A stretch of DNA of 64,000 nt from Thiothrix subterranea (lineage in GTDB: Bacteria; Pseudomonadota; Gammaproteobacteria; Thiotrichales; Thiotrichaceae): positions 3,214,001 through 3,278,000 of the forward strand of contig NZ_CP133217.1 of assembly GCF_030930995.1 (NCBI RefSeq), written 5' to 3'. A program made the translations under genes and the position numbers. The notes under the pieces are model-generated. The model was not told the DNA's origin. It made no database searches and worked only from the letters and a program-made list of their open reading frames with translations. The stretch's first letter is position 1. Every line of letters begins with the position of its first letter. Positions 18,225 through 27,235 of this stretch are shown in pieces.

Positions 18225-18605
18225 CTACCCGACCACACTCAAATGCGGCTGCTTGAAATCCGTATCCTTGGCAAACACCGGAGGCAGAAAATTCCTCACA
18301 AACCGTAGCTTGCTCTCGTAATCGTCGAAGACCTTACCGCTTTTCTGGCAGTAAAGCTCAATCACTTCCGCTGCTTTGAGCAGGCTGGCTTTTTCCGCCT
18401 CACTGACAACGACCACCTCACCGGGCTGGGTTTTCCCTTGCGGTGACAGAACCATGTACAGCGTCATGCCCCTGTCTTGCCCTTGCCGCCAAGCTTCTTC
18501 GTATTGCTCGGCCGTCAACTCGTAGAAACAAGCTTCCGTTGGCTCAAAACCCAACTTGAAAACGACTGAAACAGCCGGAAAAACGGTAAAAAACAGGTCA
18601 AACAT
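18225..18605 (-). CDS. Hypothetical protein beside the broken methyltransferase
   Basis: 126 residues, start MFDLFFTVFPAVS, with a predicted alpha/beta middle part (FYELTAEQYEEAWRQGQDRG, then GEVVVVSEAEKASLLKAAEV). I do not recognise the family. It is convergent with the methyltransferase remnant, 18 bp apart. It has coherent codon use and no disruption. A role in the same former defence locus is possible but unsupported. Confidence 0.6.
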   Translation of the reverse strand: MFDLFFTVFPAVSVVFKLGFEPTEACFYELTAEQYEEAWRQGQDRGMTLYMVLSPQGKTQPGEVVVVSEAEKASLLKAAEVIELYCQKSGKVFDDYESKLRFVRNFLPPVFAKDTDFKQPHLSVVG

Positions 18606-18820
18606 GAGCTATAGCACGCTTGATGCGCCTAGCCCCCAACTTGTAACTTCGCGCTTCACAACCGCTGGATAAATTAGCGTGGGTACGGTGCGGGCAAACT
18701 GGCAAAAAACTGGGGTTGCCTGCTGCGCAGCGTATCCGCATAGGGGTTACGAAACACGTTAATAATGCCTCAGCACTGCTTCCAAACAGTAGCGAACCAA
18801 CTGTCACCCAATCAACAATT

Positions 18821-19525
18821 TTAATTATTAGCCAACAACACTATTTTATTACGATCGAGAATTTGAATCGCTTGATGCTTTTCCGCCACCAAACCGTCAC
18901 GTTTCCACTGTGCGAACAAGCGGCTAACCGTTTCGATAGTCAGCCCCAGCAGTTGCGCAATTTCAAGGCGGGACAATACCAGTGGTGTCCATTTATTCAT
19001 CGGTGAGACCGTGCACCATGATAATAGAAAACTGGCGAGGCGTTCCTGAGAACGTTTTGCCCCCAATTCCAGTAAACGCTCATCCGCGTGCTGCAATTCT
19101 TGAATACAACGCACCATGATTAGACGTTCAACTTCGGGGCGGTAAACACCTAAGGTATTGAATTTCGCAACAGCAATGCGGCACACACTCGCCTGTTTTA
19201 ATGGCACTGCGCTGTGGTTGTAACGCACATCAACCAAACCATCAAAACCAAAAACCTCACCCGCTTTCACAATGCGGATAATTTGGTCTTTACCATTCGC
19301 AGTGGTTTTAAACAACTTCACGTAGCCATCACGCAATAAGTAAATGTGCTGAGCACTGACGCCCGCATGGTAAATGGTTTCAGTAGCCGTGTAGTCGAGC
19401 GCTTCACTCTCGACGCTTTTTAGCACATGATGAATGTCTTCTGCCAATTCGTTAAAAAAAGCAAACTCATGCACGCGACATTGCTTTAATTGCCCACTGC
19501 TCACCTGAGATTCCATCATCATCAT
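18821..19525 (-). CDS. Crp/Fnr-family transcription regulator without iron-sulfur ligands
   Basis: About 234 residues. A cyclic-nucleotide-binding-type beta-roll (about 40-150: ETIYHAGVSAQHIYLLRDGY, GEVFGFDGLVDV) is followed by a C-terminal winged helix, LSRLEIAQLLGLTIETVSRL, where ETVSR is the recognition helix typical of Fnr-like proteins. The N-terminal cysteine cluster of Fnr is not present; only one cysteine precedes RVHEF. The start is set at a run of four ATG codons (19525) with GGGAG just upstream; an upstream frame to 19576 lacks a ribosome site. It is divergent from glgC, so the 150-bp gap may carry shared control. Confidence 0.88.
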   Translation of the reverse strand: MMMMESQVSSGQLKQCRVHEFAFFNELAEDIHHVLKSVESEALDYTATETIYHAGVSAQHIYLLRDGYVKLFKTTANGKDQIIRIVKAGEVFGFDGLVDVRYNHSAVPLKQASVCRIAVAKFNTLGVYRPEVERLIMVRCIQELQHADERLLELGAKRSQERLASFLLSWCTVSPMNKWTPLVLSRLEIAQLLGLTIETVSRLFAQWKRDGLVAEKHQAIQILDRNKIVLLANN

Positions 19526-19677
19526 TATTCTCCCTTTACCAGTTTCCAATATTAGAGAGAGCTGATGAATATGCATTGCTATTTATCAAAAATTTAACAG
19601 ACTGATCAGCGGCAGCCTCTTCACTTAGGGTACACTTGCCATCAGGTACAAGTAACTGACTCTGGGAGCACCATAAT

Positions 19678-20946
19678 ATGACAACCAATAACCCGCGCTT
19701 CGTCAGCCTGCTGACACGTGAAACCCTAGCTTTAGTACTCGCGGGGGGGCGTGGCTCGCGTTTATATGAACTGACCGATCGCCGCGCCAAACCAGCGGTC
19801 TACTTCGGCGGAAAATTCCGCATTATCGACTTCCCGCTGTCTAACTGCGTGAATTCCGGTATTCGCAAAATCGGCGTACTCACCCAATACAAAGCGCATT
19901 CCCTCATCCGGCATTTGGTACACGGTTGGTCAAACTTCCGCACGGAATTAGGCGAGTTTGTGGAAGTGTTACCGGCCTCGCAGCGCACCACCGGCAACTG
20001 GTACGCAGGTACTGCCGATGCGATTTACCAAAATCTCGATATTGTCGAAACCTTACGTCCCAAATATGTCCTAGTTCTCGCAGGGGATCATATTTACAAA
20101 ATGGACTACGGTGAAATGCTGGCGTATCACGTCGAAAAAGGCGCTGACATGACCGTGGCGTGCGTGGGTGTGCCGTTAGAAGATGCCAAAGGTTTCGGGG
20201 TAATGACGGTCGATGACAATCACCGCGTAATAGGGTTTGATGAAAAACCGGCTGAGCCACGCCCAATGCCCGGTTCAAGCGATACCGCCTTGGCGTCGAT
20301 GGGCAATTACATTTTCAACACCGACTTTTTGTTTGAGCAATTGCACAAAGATGCGGCAAATCCTGCTTCCAGTCGCGATTTCGGCAAAGACATTATTCCT
20401 TCACTGATTGCGGAACACGCGGTATATGCCTACCCCTTCCGCGACCCCATCACCGGCAAACAACCTTATTGGCGCGATGTAGGCACGATTGATGCGTTCT
20501 GGGAAGCCAATATGGAGCTGGTATCCGTCGACCCAGAGCTGAATTTATACGATGAGACCTGGCCTATTCTCACTTATCACCGCCAATTGCCCTCAGCGAA
20601 ATTCGTGTTTCGCGATCCGGGTCGTGAAGGCAAAGCGTTGGATTCGGTGGTCTCCGCAGGCTGCGTGATTTCCGGTGCGGCTGTGATCAATTCGCTGCTG
20701 TTCTCGAATGTCAAAGTGCATTCCTACAGCACCGTGCAGGATTCGGTGTTACTCCCCGAAGTGCGTGTCGGGCGGCATTGCCGAATCACCCGTGCGGTCA
20801 TTGACCGTGGCTGCGACCTGCCCGAAGGCACAATCATTGGCGAAGACCCGGTAGCGGATGCCCAACGTTTCCGCGTCACCCCCAAAGGCATTACCTTGGT
20901 TACACCGGAAATGCTGGGGCAAAAAGGTTCAGCCAGCGTTGGTTAA
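19678..20946 (+). CDS. glgC: Glucose-1-phosphate adenylyltransferase
   Basis: 422 residues, full length for bacterial GlgC. It makes ADP-glucose for glycogen synthesis. The N-terminal nucleotidyltransferase domain has [20 protein letters not shown], then [19 protein letters not shown] and [16 protein letters not shown]. The C-terminal beta-helix (about 300-410) has repeats such as [22 protein letters not shown] lies about 10 bases before the ATG. No other glycogen gene is adjacent. Confidence 0.97.
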   Translation: MTTNNPRFVSLLTRETLALVLAGGRGSRLYELTDRRAKPAVYFGGKFRIIDFPLSNCVNSGIRKIGVLTQYKAHSLIRHLVHGWSNFRTELGEFVEVLPASQRTTGNWYAGTADAIYQNLDIVETLRPKYVLVLAGDHIYKMDYGEMLAYHVEKGADMTVACVGVPLEDAKGFGVMTVDDNHRVIGFDEKPAEPRPMPGSSDTALASMGNYIFNTDFLFEQLHKDAANPASSRDFGKDIIPSLIAEHAVYAYPFRDPITGKQPYWRDVGTIDAFWEANMELVSVDPELNLYDETWPILTYHRQLPSAKFVFRDPGREGKALDSVVSAGCVISGAAVINSLLFSNVKVHSYSTVQDSVLLPEVRVGRHCRITRAVIDRGCDLPEGTIIGEDPVADAQRFRVTPKGITLVTPEMLGQKGSASVG

Positions 20947-20953
20947 CGCTGTC

Positions 20954-22078
20954 TCAAGCCTTTATACCTTTGCAATACTGGTAAGCAATTTTTACCAGTT
21001 GCATACTGTGTAACAACGGCTTACTCAACACCCGATGCGTACTCATGTGGAAATTAGCCATTTTACGGCGCTCCACCCACAAATGGTTAATCATCGGGTG
21101 ATTGGGTATGGCGCACGAGTCCACCCAAGGCAGCGGCGTGTTATCCAGTGTGCAGTAAATATTTTCCAACTCTAACAACACACCGGGCGAATACGCCGCG
21201 TAAGCTTCGTTATAGGCAATTTTGAGCGCATAGCCGCCTTGCGTCGCGCTGGTCAAATTCAATTTGATGGCAATTACTTCACCATCCAGCAACAGTTTCA
21301 GCATCATCAACTGCCCCTGTGCCGCCGCATTGCGGATTAAGTTTTCAGCAAATTGACGTTCACCCGACTGACAGCTCATGGCCGTCAGCGCCCGCCCTTT
21401 CCAGCCTTGTTGCTCCAGATCGAGAAAATCCTTGATCCAATCACTCAAACCGTGACTTTGCCCCGGCAACAATGCCCGACATTCTAACGTTCCCAATGCC
21501 TCCAAACGTCGCCGTAAGCGGTTGTATTCTTTCAGCTTCTTTTTACGCTGATGAGTGCTGACATACGCCTCACCAGAAAGCCCGGAAGTCAACACTGCAC
21601 GTTCCCACGTATCGTGTTCATTGACCCAGCCGCCCTGCTGATGCGTCAACAAGCGTAATTGCCGCGCAAATTCACCCTCAGCGGGTACTTTATTCAACGA
21701 AAACGCCATAGCCCCCGAATGCTCACGCAACCACGCAAATACCGCTTGCAGGGTTTCTTCCGCATAATCCTGATGCACGAGGGGCGTACCAAGCGGGCAA
21801 TGCGGGTGCAACCAATTCATCCAATGACAGGCGGGAAATTTCTGATAGGTTTGGCTTCTGACCAACGGCAATAAACCCGTGAGGTGTGAATGCGCGGTAT
21901 CCGCCCATACCAATAGCACAGCAACCGGAAGCTCCGGTGACACGAGCGCGTCTAAAGCAGGCAATAACGCCCAACTTTCGTAAAAAACATTGGGTTCGAG
22001 CGCTTGGCGTGTGAGCAAGTCCCAAGCCGGGACAATATCACGCAATTCACGTATGGCGGTTACTAGTTGCGTAATCAA
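20954..22078 (-). CDS. CelD/BcsL-like GNAT-fold acetyltransferase
   Basis: 374 residues with the Acetyltransf_6-type core in the second half: FLDLEQQGWKGRALTA, then LMMLKLLLDGEVIAIKLNL and AYNEAYAAYSPGVLLELE, the pattern of FemAB/CelD-related acyltransferases. Such proteins often act in polysaccharide or cell-wall modification. It converges with glgC (7 bp between stops) and is followed by no co-directional partner. The substrate is unknown. Confidence 0.82.
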   Translation of the reverse strand: MITQLVTAIRELRDIVPAWDLLTRQALEPNVFYESWALLPALDALVSPELPVAVLLVWADTAHSHLTGLLPLVRSQTYQKFPACHWMNWLHPHCPLGTPLVHQDYAEETLQAVFAWLREHSGAMAFSLNKVPAEGEFARQLRLLTHQQGGWVNEHDTWERAVLTSGLSGEAYVSTHQRKKKLKEYNRLRRRLEALGTLECRALLPGQSHGLSDWIKDFLDLEQQGWKGRALTAMSCQSGERQFAENLIRNAAAQGQLMMLKLLLDGEVIAIKLNLTSATQGGYALKIAYNEAYAAYSPGVLLELENIYCTLDNTPLPWVDSCAIPNHPMINHLWVERRKMANFHMSTHRVLSKPLLHSMQLVKIAYQYCKGIKA

Positions 22079-22186
22079 AATGGATACCCGTTTATCGTTA
22101 TTGAATCACTGTATAAGCAATATTGTGTTCCTAATGAACCCGTAAGCTTAAGCAAATACCCGACAAACGTACCCAAATGGGCGACA

Positions 22187-22219
22187 ATAAAAAAGCGAGC
22201 CGTAGCTCGCTTTTTGTGT
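22187..22219. terminator. Bidirectional intrinsic terminator
   Basis: An 8-bp stem AGCGAGCC-GTA-GCTCGCT with an A-run before it and a T-run after it. It serves transcripts from either side, mainly the small Rmf-like gene on the minus strand. Confidence 0.8.
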
Positions 22220-22240
22220 TCTGACAATACAGCGTATTGC

Positions 22241-22438
22241 TTAAGCAGCAAGCCACTCTTTGTAAGCTTCCATGTCTTTTTCCTGACCAGCAGCATAACC
22301 CGCCTCATAAGCTTCGGTCAGACGCTGCTCTTCACGCATTGGGTTGAGCAAGTAACCACCTTGCCAGCCTTGCAGGAACTCAGGGTCAACGCCTGCTTTT
22401 TCCATTTCTACTACAGCGTTGTAATACTGCATATTCAT
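22241..22438 (-). CDS. Small acidic protein with Rmf-like motifs
   Basis: 65 residues, with GAGG eight bases before the ATG. Two short motifs stand out: LQGWQGGYLLNP (about 22-33) and TEAYEAGYAAGQ (about 41-52). Ribosome modulation factor has similar GYxAG and LGGWREA segments in the opposite order, which is the only basis for the comparison. It lies 44 bp downstream of the TrpD-like gene, so the two are probably co-transcribed, and a terminator follows. Function unknown. Confidence 0.72.
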   Translation of the reverse strand: MNMQYYNAVVEMEKAGVDPEFLQGWQGGYLLNPMREEQRLTEAYEAGYAAGQEKDMEAYKEWLAA

Positions 22439-22482
22439 TGTCGTGTCCTCTCTAAATAAAATGAAAATAAACGCGCTGCCGC

Positions 22483-23604
22483 TTACGCCGCAGCACGCAG
22501 TGTTTCCAGTGCTTTACCGCTATTCAGCGTCGCACGTACCGCAGCAGCGGCCTCCTGTATCGAACCGTAACGGCCCAAATGCGCCAGACAGATCGAGGCG
22601 GAGTATACCAGACTGTCGTACATCAAACCTGTTTCGCCACCCAGTGCCGCGATACCCATTGCAGCGGCTCTAGCTGCCAACGCATCGCTATCAACCGTGG
22701 TCGCAATCTCATCCCCTATCATCGGGGCTGCGGGCAAATCATCCGGCAAAGGCACGGCACGCACGTCGGCTTGCAAGCTAAACGCTTTAGGGTCAAGGTC
22801 ACGCTGTTGCACCTCACCCTTGTCGTAGTAATAGAACAGTTTGCCCGCTTGTTGCAACGAAGGAATCACCCCGCCCTCAACACCGCGCACAAACATAGCA
22901 CTATCAAACCCCGCCTGCCGCGCCAATGACGCATAAATTGGTGGGTAAGCTTTGTGCACATACCCGCCCATGCAATGGGTTTTTACCCGCCCGCGAATCG
23001 GCCCCAACATGGTTTCTACCGTGGTCAGCACTTGACGCTTAATCATGCGCTGGCGGATAGGAATCAAATCGTGCAAACCCGCTGCAAATTGGCGTTGATC
23101 GAGGTAAGTCCAACCGATCCGTTCCAATTGCGCCAAGGCTTCTGCCGGGGTCAAATTCACATTGATACCCGCCGCTTGCAACACTTTGTGGTGCGTTGCA
23201 CCGAATTTCGGGCCGACTTGTTCCAAACCGTGCAAGACCGCGTGCACGCCCATGCTTGCCAATACCACTGGCACGAACGTGGACGCTGGTACACCGCGTG
23301 TATAACCGTCATACGGGTCAGACACATCGAGGACTTCATCCACGGCGGCAGTCTGAATCACCGAAGTATCAATCAACGCCTGCAAGGTTCCCCGATTTTC
23401 TTCGTCGGTTTCCCGCTTCATGCGCAACGCAATAAAGTAAACCGCCACCTGCACCGGATCAGCGTCGCCACTTAAAATGTGGCGCATTGCATAATACGCA
23501 TCCTCATAGCTCAAGTCCTTGCTGTATTCAGGGCCTGTGGCTACTTTTTGAATGCATTGGCGCATGTGCAATTTTAAATTGCGTTCGGTATTTGTATCAG
23601 TCAT
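22483..23604 (-). CDS. TrpD-like anthranilate phosphoribosyltransferase family protein
   Basis: About 373 residues from the ATG at 23604 (MTDTNTERN); an upstream frame to 23682 has no ribosome site. The N-terminal helical domain (AYYAMRHILSGDADPVQVAV) and VLASMGVHAVLHGLEQVGPK correspond to the nucleoside phosphorylase-type fold of TrpD relatives. The glycine-rich loop usual in TrpD is replaced by DPYDGYTRGVPASTF, so it is a paralogue (TrpD2/YbiB-like group) rather than the tryptophan enzyme, and no other trp gene is near. The reaction is not assignable. Confidence 0.82.
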   Translation of the reverse strand: MTDTNTERNLKLHMRQCIQKVATGPEYSKDLSYEDAYYAMRHILSGDADPVQVAVYFIALRMKRETDEENRGTLQALIDTSVIQTAAVDEVLDVSDPYDGYTRGVPASTFVPVVLASMGVHAVLHGLEQVGPKFGATHHKVLQAAGINVNLTPAEALAQLERIGWTYLDQRQFAAGLHDLIPIRQRMIKRQVLTTVETMLGPIRGRVKTHCMGGYVHKAYPPIYASLARQAGFDSAMFVRGVEGGVIPSLQQAGKLFYYYDKGEVQQRDLDPKAFSLQADVRAVPLPDDLPAAPMIGDEIATTVDSDALAARAAAMGIAALGGETGLMYDSLVYSASICLAHLGRYGSIQEAAAAVRATLNSGKALETLRAAA

Positions 23605-23757
23605 CGTGGCATTTTCCATATCGCGGAAGTTTAAGAAGCGCGTCCCTGTTTCTGAATATCCCTCTAGGGGTAACACTGACACCCCGGCGGGCTATTTCAG
23701 AACACAGACCAGAATGCGCTAAGATTAAAACCCAATTTTACGTTCAAGGAGATTCCC

Positions 23758-24201
23758 GTGTCACAAATCGATAATGAGTCTATGGATTTCGCCAGCGGCA
23801 TGGCCGCATTTGAAGCCAAGCATTTCTCGCGAGCTATGCAAATGCTGTCGCCGTTCGCGGATCAAGGCGATAAGGTCGCACAACACCTGTGCGCCATTAT
23901 GCATCAAAACGGTCTCGGCACGGTGCGCAATGATGCCAAAGCGTTTGCCCTGATGAAAGCTTCAGCGGAACAAGGTTACGGCTTAGCCCAACACGGCATG
24001 GGGTTTATGCACCTAGAAGGCGAATGCGCAGAGAAAAACGGTGCAGAAGCTGCCAAATGGTTTCGCCTAGCCGGTGCGCAAGGGCTACAAGGCTCTCTCA
24101 CCACACTCGCCCTCATGTACCAGCAAGGCAACGGTGTTCCGCAAGATGAGGCAGAAGCCAAGCGCCTCTACAAACTCGCGGGCTTCGATGACCTAGGGTG
24201 A
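23758..24201 (+). CDS. Sel1-repeat (TPR-like) protein
   Basis: 147 residues with a GTG start behind AAGGAG. About three Sel1-type repeats occur: KAFALMKASAEQGYGLAQHG, GAEAAKWFRLAGAQGLQGSL and DEAEAKRLYKLAG. There is no signal peptide, so it is probably a cytoplasmic protein-interaction scaffold. It is divergent from the TrpD-like gene. Confidence 0.88.
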   Translation: MSQIDNESMDFASGMAAFEAKHFSRAMQMLSPFADQGDKVAQHLCAIMHQNGLGTVRNDAKAFALMKASAEQGYGLAQHGMGFMHLEGECAEKNGAEAAKWFRLAGAQGLQGSLTTLALMYQQGNGVPQDEAEAKRLYKLAGFDDLG

Positions 24202-24339
24202 AAACTGGGACAAACTGAACGGGGGATTAAGCACTATAATCCCTAAAAATCAATAAAATAGACACATTAATAAAATTAATGAATTAAGTACTGATTCAGC
24301 CCAAACCCGTAAGATGCACGGCATGGATGACGGGCGCAC

Positions 24340-24546
24340 AATAACAACAATAAGCCTTGGCTAACGATGGAACGGTTATGAAAAAGCCAGTCGGCCTGCA
24401 CGTTAAGAACGTCAGACCGACCATTAACTTAACCATCTGAGCGTGGGTGAGCAGACCCTTAACAGATGAGAATCATAACAATAATACGTTCATGCAATGT
24501 GTACCGAGCAACAAGAATAACAACAAACGCTCGGTTTTTCTTTTTT
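24340..24546 (+). ncRNA. Candidate structured small RNA ending in an intrinsic terminator
   Basis: The 376-bp gap between the Sel1 gene and panD has no gene. It holds a long hairpin at 24390-24421 (GTCGG/CCGAC, CTG/CAG and ACGTT/AACGT around an AAG loop), an enclosing stem GGTTA/TAACC (24374-24434), a second hairpin CATCTG/CAGATG with inner GGGT/ACCC (24434-24458), and a terminator. The ATC at 24435-24437 can pair either with GAT at 24366 or inside CATCTG, so two folds compete. TATAAT at about 24235 could be a promoter. I do not recognise an RNA family; the start is a guess. Confidence 0.4.
24503..24546 (+). terminator. Intrinsic terminator with long loop
   Basis: Stem ACCGAGC/GCTCGGT (24503-24509 and 24529-24535) with a 19-base A-rich loop, followed by TTTTTCTTTTTT. 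It acts on the plus strand, after the Sel1 gene and the candidate RNA. Confidence 0.7.
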
Positions 24547-24577
24547 CCCGACGAAGTGTATTATTTTAATACAAGTC

Positions 24578-24958
24578 TCAAGCGGCTTGCACTGCAATTT
24601 GCCCCGCCGTATGCGTTACCCGATTTTGAGCATCCACATACACCAATTGTGGCTTGTGCAGACCCGCTTCTGCTTCAGCAAAGCTGGCATACGTACAAAT
24701 AATAATCAAATCACCGGTACTGGCCTTATGCGCCGCTGCACCATTGATCGAAATAATTCCACTACCCGCTTCCGCACGAATGGCATACGTGGAAAAACGT
24801 TCACCATTGGTAATGTTGTAAATATGCAGTTGCTCGTATTCACGAATATTGCCGATACGTAACAAATTATCGTCAATCGCACAGGAACCTTCATAGTCCA
24901 ACTCAGCATGAGTGACGGTAACACGGTGCAGTTTGGATTTGAGAAGCGACAGCTCCAT
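24578..24958 (-). CDS. panD: Aspartate 1-decarboxylase
   Basis: 126 residues from ATG 24958, with GGAGG eight bases upstream. It makes beta-alanine from aspartate for pantothenate. YEGSCAID contains the Gly-Ser self-cleavage site that forms the pyruvoyl cofactor, and [19 protein letters not shown] is the conserved core. It is third in the order panB-panC-panD, 49 bp after panC. Confidence 0.96.
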   Translation of the reverse strand: MELSLLKSKLHRVTVTHAELDYEGSCAIDDNLLRIGNIREYEQLHIYNITNGERFSTYAIRAEAGSGIISINGAAAHKASTGDLIIICTYASFAEAEAGLHKPQLVYVDAQNRVTHTAGQIAVQAA

Positions 24959-25007
24959 TAGCGATTCCTCCGGTAACAATCAAGCAGTAGTATTCTGCGC
25001 AATACTA

Positions 25008-25874
25008 TTATGATGTTTCTGTTAATTTTTTCAATGTTAAGGGGATATTATCTATCAAGCGAGCTTTGCCCAGCCATGCCGAACCTAGCACCACCAAATT
25101 TTCATCCCCCACTTGCGCGGGTAACAAATCCACTGTGCGCCGAATTTCCACATAGTCCGGTTGGAAACCGCGTGATACCAGTGCCTGCATTGCCTCGGCC
25201 TGTAAAGCAGCGTAATCCTGCCTAGATTTGTGCAGCGCGTCAACCACTTCCCGTAAGGTCAACTGCAATCCGGCGGCAAGTTTCCGCTCAGCGGTGGTGA
25301 GGTAGCCATTGCGCGAACTCATGGCCAATCCGTCAGCCTCTCGCACTGTCGGCAAACCTTCGATATGAATGTCCATATCCAGATCGCGCACCATCTGGCG
25401 GATCACCATCAACTGCTGAAAATCCTTCTCGCCAAACACCGCCACATCCGGCTGCACCAGATGAAACAGCTTGCAAACCACGGTAGAAACGCCGGTAAAA
25501 TGACCGGGGCGCGATGCGCCTTCTAATAGTTCACTGACACCCGGCACTTCAACCTTCGTCGCCAGCCCACCGGTGGGATACATCAGCGCAGGCGTTGGCG
25601 TAAACACCAAATCCGCCCCACCCGCTTGCAACTTGCTGCAATCTTCCGCCAGAGTACGCGGATACGCTGCCAAATCTTCTTTACGGTCAAATTGGGTCGG
25701 GTTCACAAAAATGGATACCACCACTTTGCTGCCGAGTTCCTGCGCTCGTTTCACCAAGGCAATATGCCCTGCGTGTAAGTTGCCCATCGTCGGCACAAAC
25801 GCAATGGTTTCGCCCGCCCTGCGCCAGCTTTTGAGTTCTTCACGCAGTGCGTCAATGGCTTGAACAATAATCAT
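25008..25874 (-). CDS. panC: Pantothenate synthetase (pantoate-beta-alanine ligase)
   Basis: 288 residues. It joins pantoate and beta-alanine with ATP. PTMGNLHAGHIALVKRAQ carries the HIGH-type nucleotide motif, followed by VVSIFVNPTQF, VFGEKDFQQL and MSSRNGYLT, the KMSKS-like segment. It starts 10 bp after panB ends, indicating one transcript. Confidence 0.97.
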   Translation of the reverse strand: MIIVQAIDALREELKSWRRAGETIAFVPTMGNLHAGHIALVKRAQELGSKVVVSIFVNPTQFDRKEDLAAYPRTLAEDCSKLQAGGADLVFTPTPALMYPTGGLATKVEVPGVSELLEGASRPGHFTGVSTVVCKLFHLVQPDVAVFGEKDFQQLMVIRQMVRDLDMDIHIEGLPTVREADGLAMSSRNGYLTTAERKLAAGLQLTLREVVDALHKSRQDYAALQAEAMQALVSRGFQPDYVEIRRTVDLLPAQVGDENLVVLGSAWLGKARLIDNIPLTLKKLTETS

Positions 25875-25884
25875 GGGATGCTCT

Positions 25885-26694
25885 TTAGAAAAAACAGTGT
25901 TGATCGGCGGGGAATGTGCTCGCTTTTACGGCTTGCACATACGCAGCCACGGCTTGCGGAATGGTTGCGCCCGTACCGATAAAATCTTGGGAAAATTTCG
26001 GTGCACGCGGTGAAATACCCAGCATATCGTGTAAAACCAGCACTTGCCCGTCACAGTCGCGCCCTGCTCCAATCCCGATGGTTGGAATCTCCAAGGCTTG
26101 GGTAATTTGTGCTGCCAACGCCACGGGAACGCATTCCAACACCAACATATCCGCCCCCGCCTCTTGCAGCGCAATGGCATCATCAAGCATTTGTTTGGCA
26201 ACCGCTTCATCGCGACCTTGCACCCGATAACCGCCGAGTTTGTGAACCGATTGCGGTTGCAAACCCAAATGCGCACACACCGGTACGCCATGATGCGCCA
26301 GTTGTCTGACGGTAGCGACTTGCGGCGCACCGCCTTCTAATTTCACCATGTGTGCGCCGCTTTCCTGCATCAAACGCGCACTATTGCGCAAGGCAAGTTC
26401 GGGCGAGGTGTAACTCATGAAGGGTAAATCGCCAATGACCAAGGCGCGTTGACTGGTTTTGGTCACAGCGCGGGTGTGGTAAACTATGTCATCCATCGTT
26501 ACAGGAACGGTGGTTGCGTGTCCTTGAATCACCATGCCTAATGAGTCACCGACCAGAATCACATCGACTCCTTGCGCGTCGAGTACTTTGGCAAAACTGG
26601 CATCATAAGCCGTCAGCATGACGATCTTTTCGCCTTCACGTTTCATCTTACGCAAGGTCGTGACGGTCATGCGCGACTCAGGTTTGGTACTCAT
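25885..26694 (-). CDS. panB: 3-methyl-2-oxobutanoate hydroxymethyltransferase
   Basis: 269 residues from the ATG at 26694, with GGGAG upstream; the frame stays open to 26931, but that extension is unlike PanB. Family segments: [56 protein letters not shown] and [20 protein letters not shown]. First step of pantothenate synthesis, making ketopantoate from 2-oxoisovalerate, the valine precursor made by the ilv genes at 46-49 kb. Confidence 0.96.
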   Translation of the reverse strand: MSTKPESRMTVTTLRKMKREGEKIVMLTAYDASFAKVLDAQGVDVILVGDSLGMVIQGHATTVPVTMDDIVYHTRAVTKTSQRALVIGDLPFMSYTSPELALRNSARLMQESGAHMVKLEGGAPQVATVRQLAHHGVPVCAHLGLQPQSVHKLGGYRVQGRDEAVAKQMLDDAIALQEAGADMLVLECVPVALAAQITQALEIPTIGIGAGRDCDGQVLVLHDMLGISPRAPKFSQDFIGTGATIPQAVAAYVQAVKASTFPADQHCFF

Positions 26695-26773
26695 GCGGCT
26701 TATCTCCCAGAATCCGTTAAATGTTGCAGTGCAGTTTACCACACCGCAACATTTCAGCCAGTTAACCTGAGCG

Positions 26774-27085
26774 TTACCAGCAGTGACCGGAGGTTGCGCA
26801 AGCAACCACAATTTGCCCCAAAATAGACACCACCGTATGTTGCATAGAAGAGGGCGTTTCAAGAGCACTCTCGTCCAGCATGGATGCGTCATAATCAGCA
26901 CTGACAGGAATAGAAATTGGTGCACCATCACGCTCTAATTGATGGAACGCAGGCTTTAACTTTGGCAATGAATCACCCGTTGCCACAGATGGCTTAACCG
27001 TTGCGGGGCTGCTGGTTATTATTGTGCAAGCGGGGAGTGACAGCACCAACACGAATGTCATGGCAATTATTGGAATTGTTTTCAT
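26774..27085 (-). CDS. Small predicted lipoprotein
   Basis: 103 residues. The N-terminal signal [20 protein letters not shown] ends in a lipobox (LPAC), so the mature protein would be lipid-anchored at C20. The remainder is proline- and serine-rich with a hydrophobic C-terminal stretch ([19 protein letters not shown]) containing two more cysteines. Family unknown. It is divergent from the XRE-type regulator gene. Confidence 0.72.
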   Translation of the reverse strand: MKTIPIIAMTFVLVLSLPACTIITSSPATVKPSVATGDSLPKLKPAFHQLERDGAPISIPVSADYDASMLDESALETPSSMQHTVVSILGQIVVACATSGHCW

Positions 27086-27195
27086 GGGATTTCTCCATAT
27101 ATTTTGTTTATCAGCGAGGCCAAGATTAGCTTAACCCCAGTTAAACAACCAAGTAATTTGTTCATTTATGATTCAGGTTATAACTTATACAAAAT

Positions 27196-27226
27196 TTGCA
27201 TATTGTGTAAACTTATTGCATATTGT
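27196..27226. promoter_or_regulatory. Two direct repeats, probable autoregulatory operator
   Basis: TTGCATATTGT occurs at 27196-27206 and 27216-27226, exactly 20 bp apart, which puts both on one face of the helix. They end 9 bp before the start of the XRE-type gene and lie in the divergent gap with the lipoprotein gene. I infer binding by the adjacent regulator. Confidence 0.5.
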
Positions 27227-27235
27227 TATCTTTAA

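Noticed and set aside
18598-18807. 69-residue minus-strand ORF between the hypothetical gene and the Crp-type gene
   Set aside because: Composition is not protein-like, there is no ribosome site, and the 215-bp gap shows no other coding sign. I see nothing definite there.
24466-24702. 78-residue plus-strand ORF
   Set aside because: It overlaps the terminator and the 3' end of panD on the other strand, and its sequence is not protein-like.
26695-26931. N-terminal extension of panB
   Set aside because: The extra residues do not resemble PanB, and a good ribosome site precedes the ATG at 26694.
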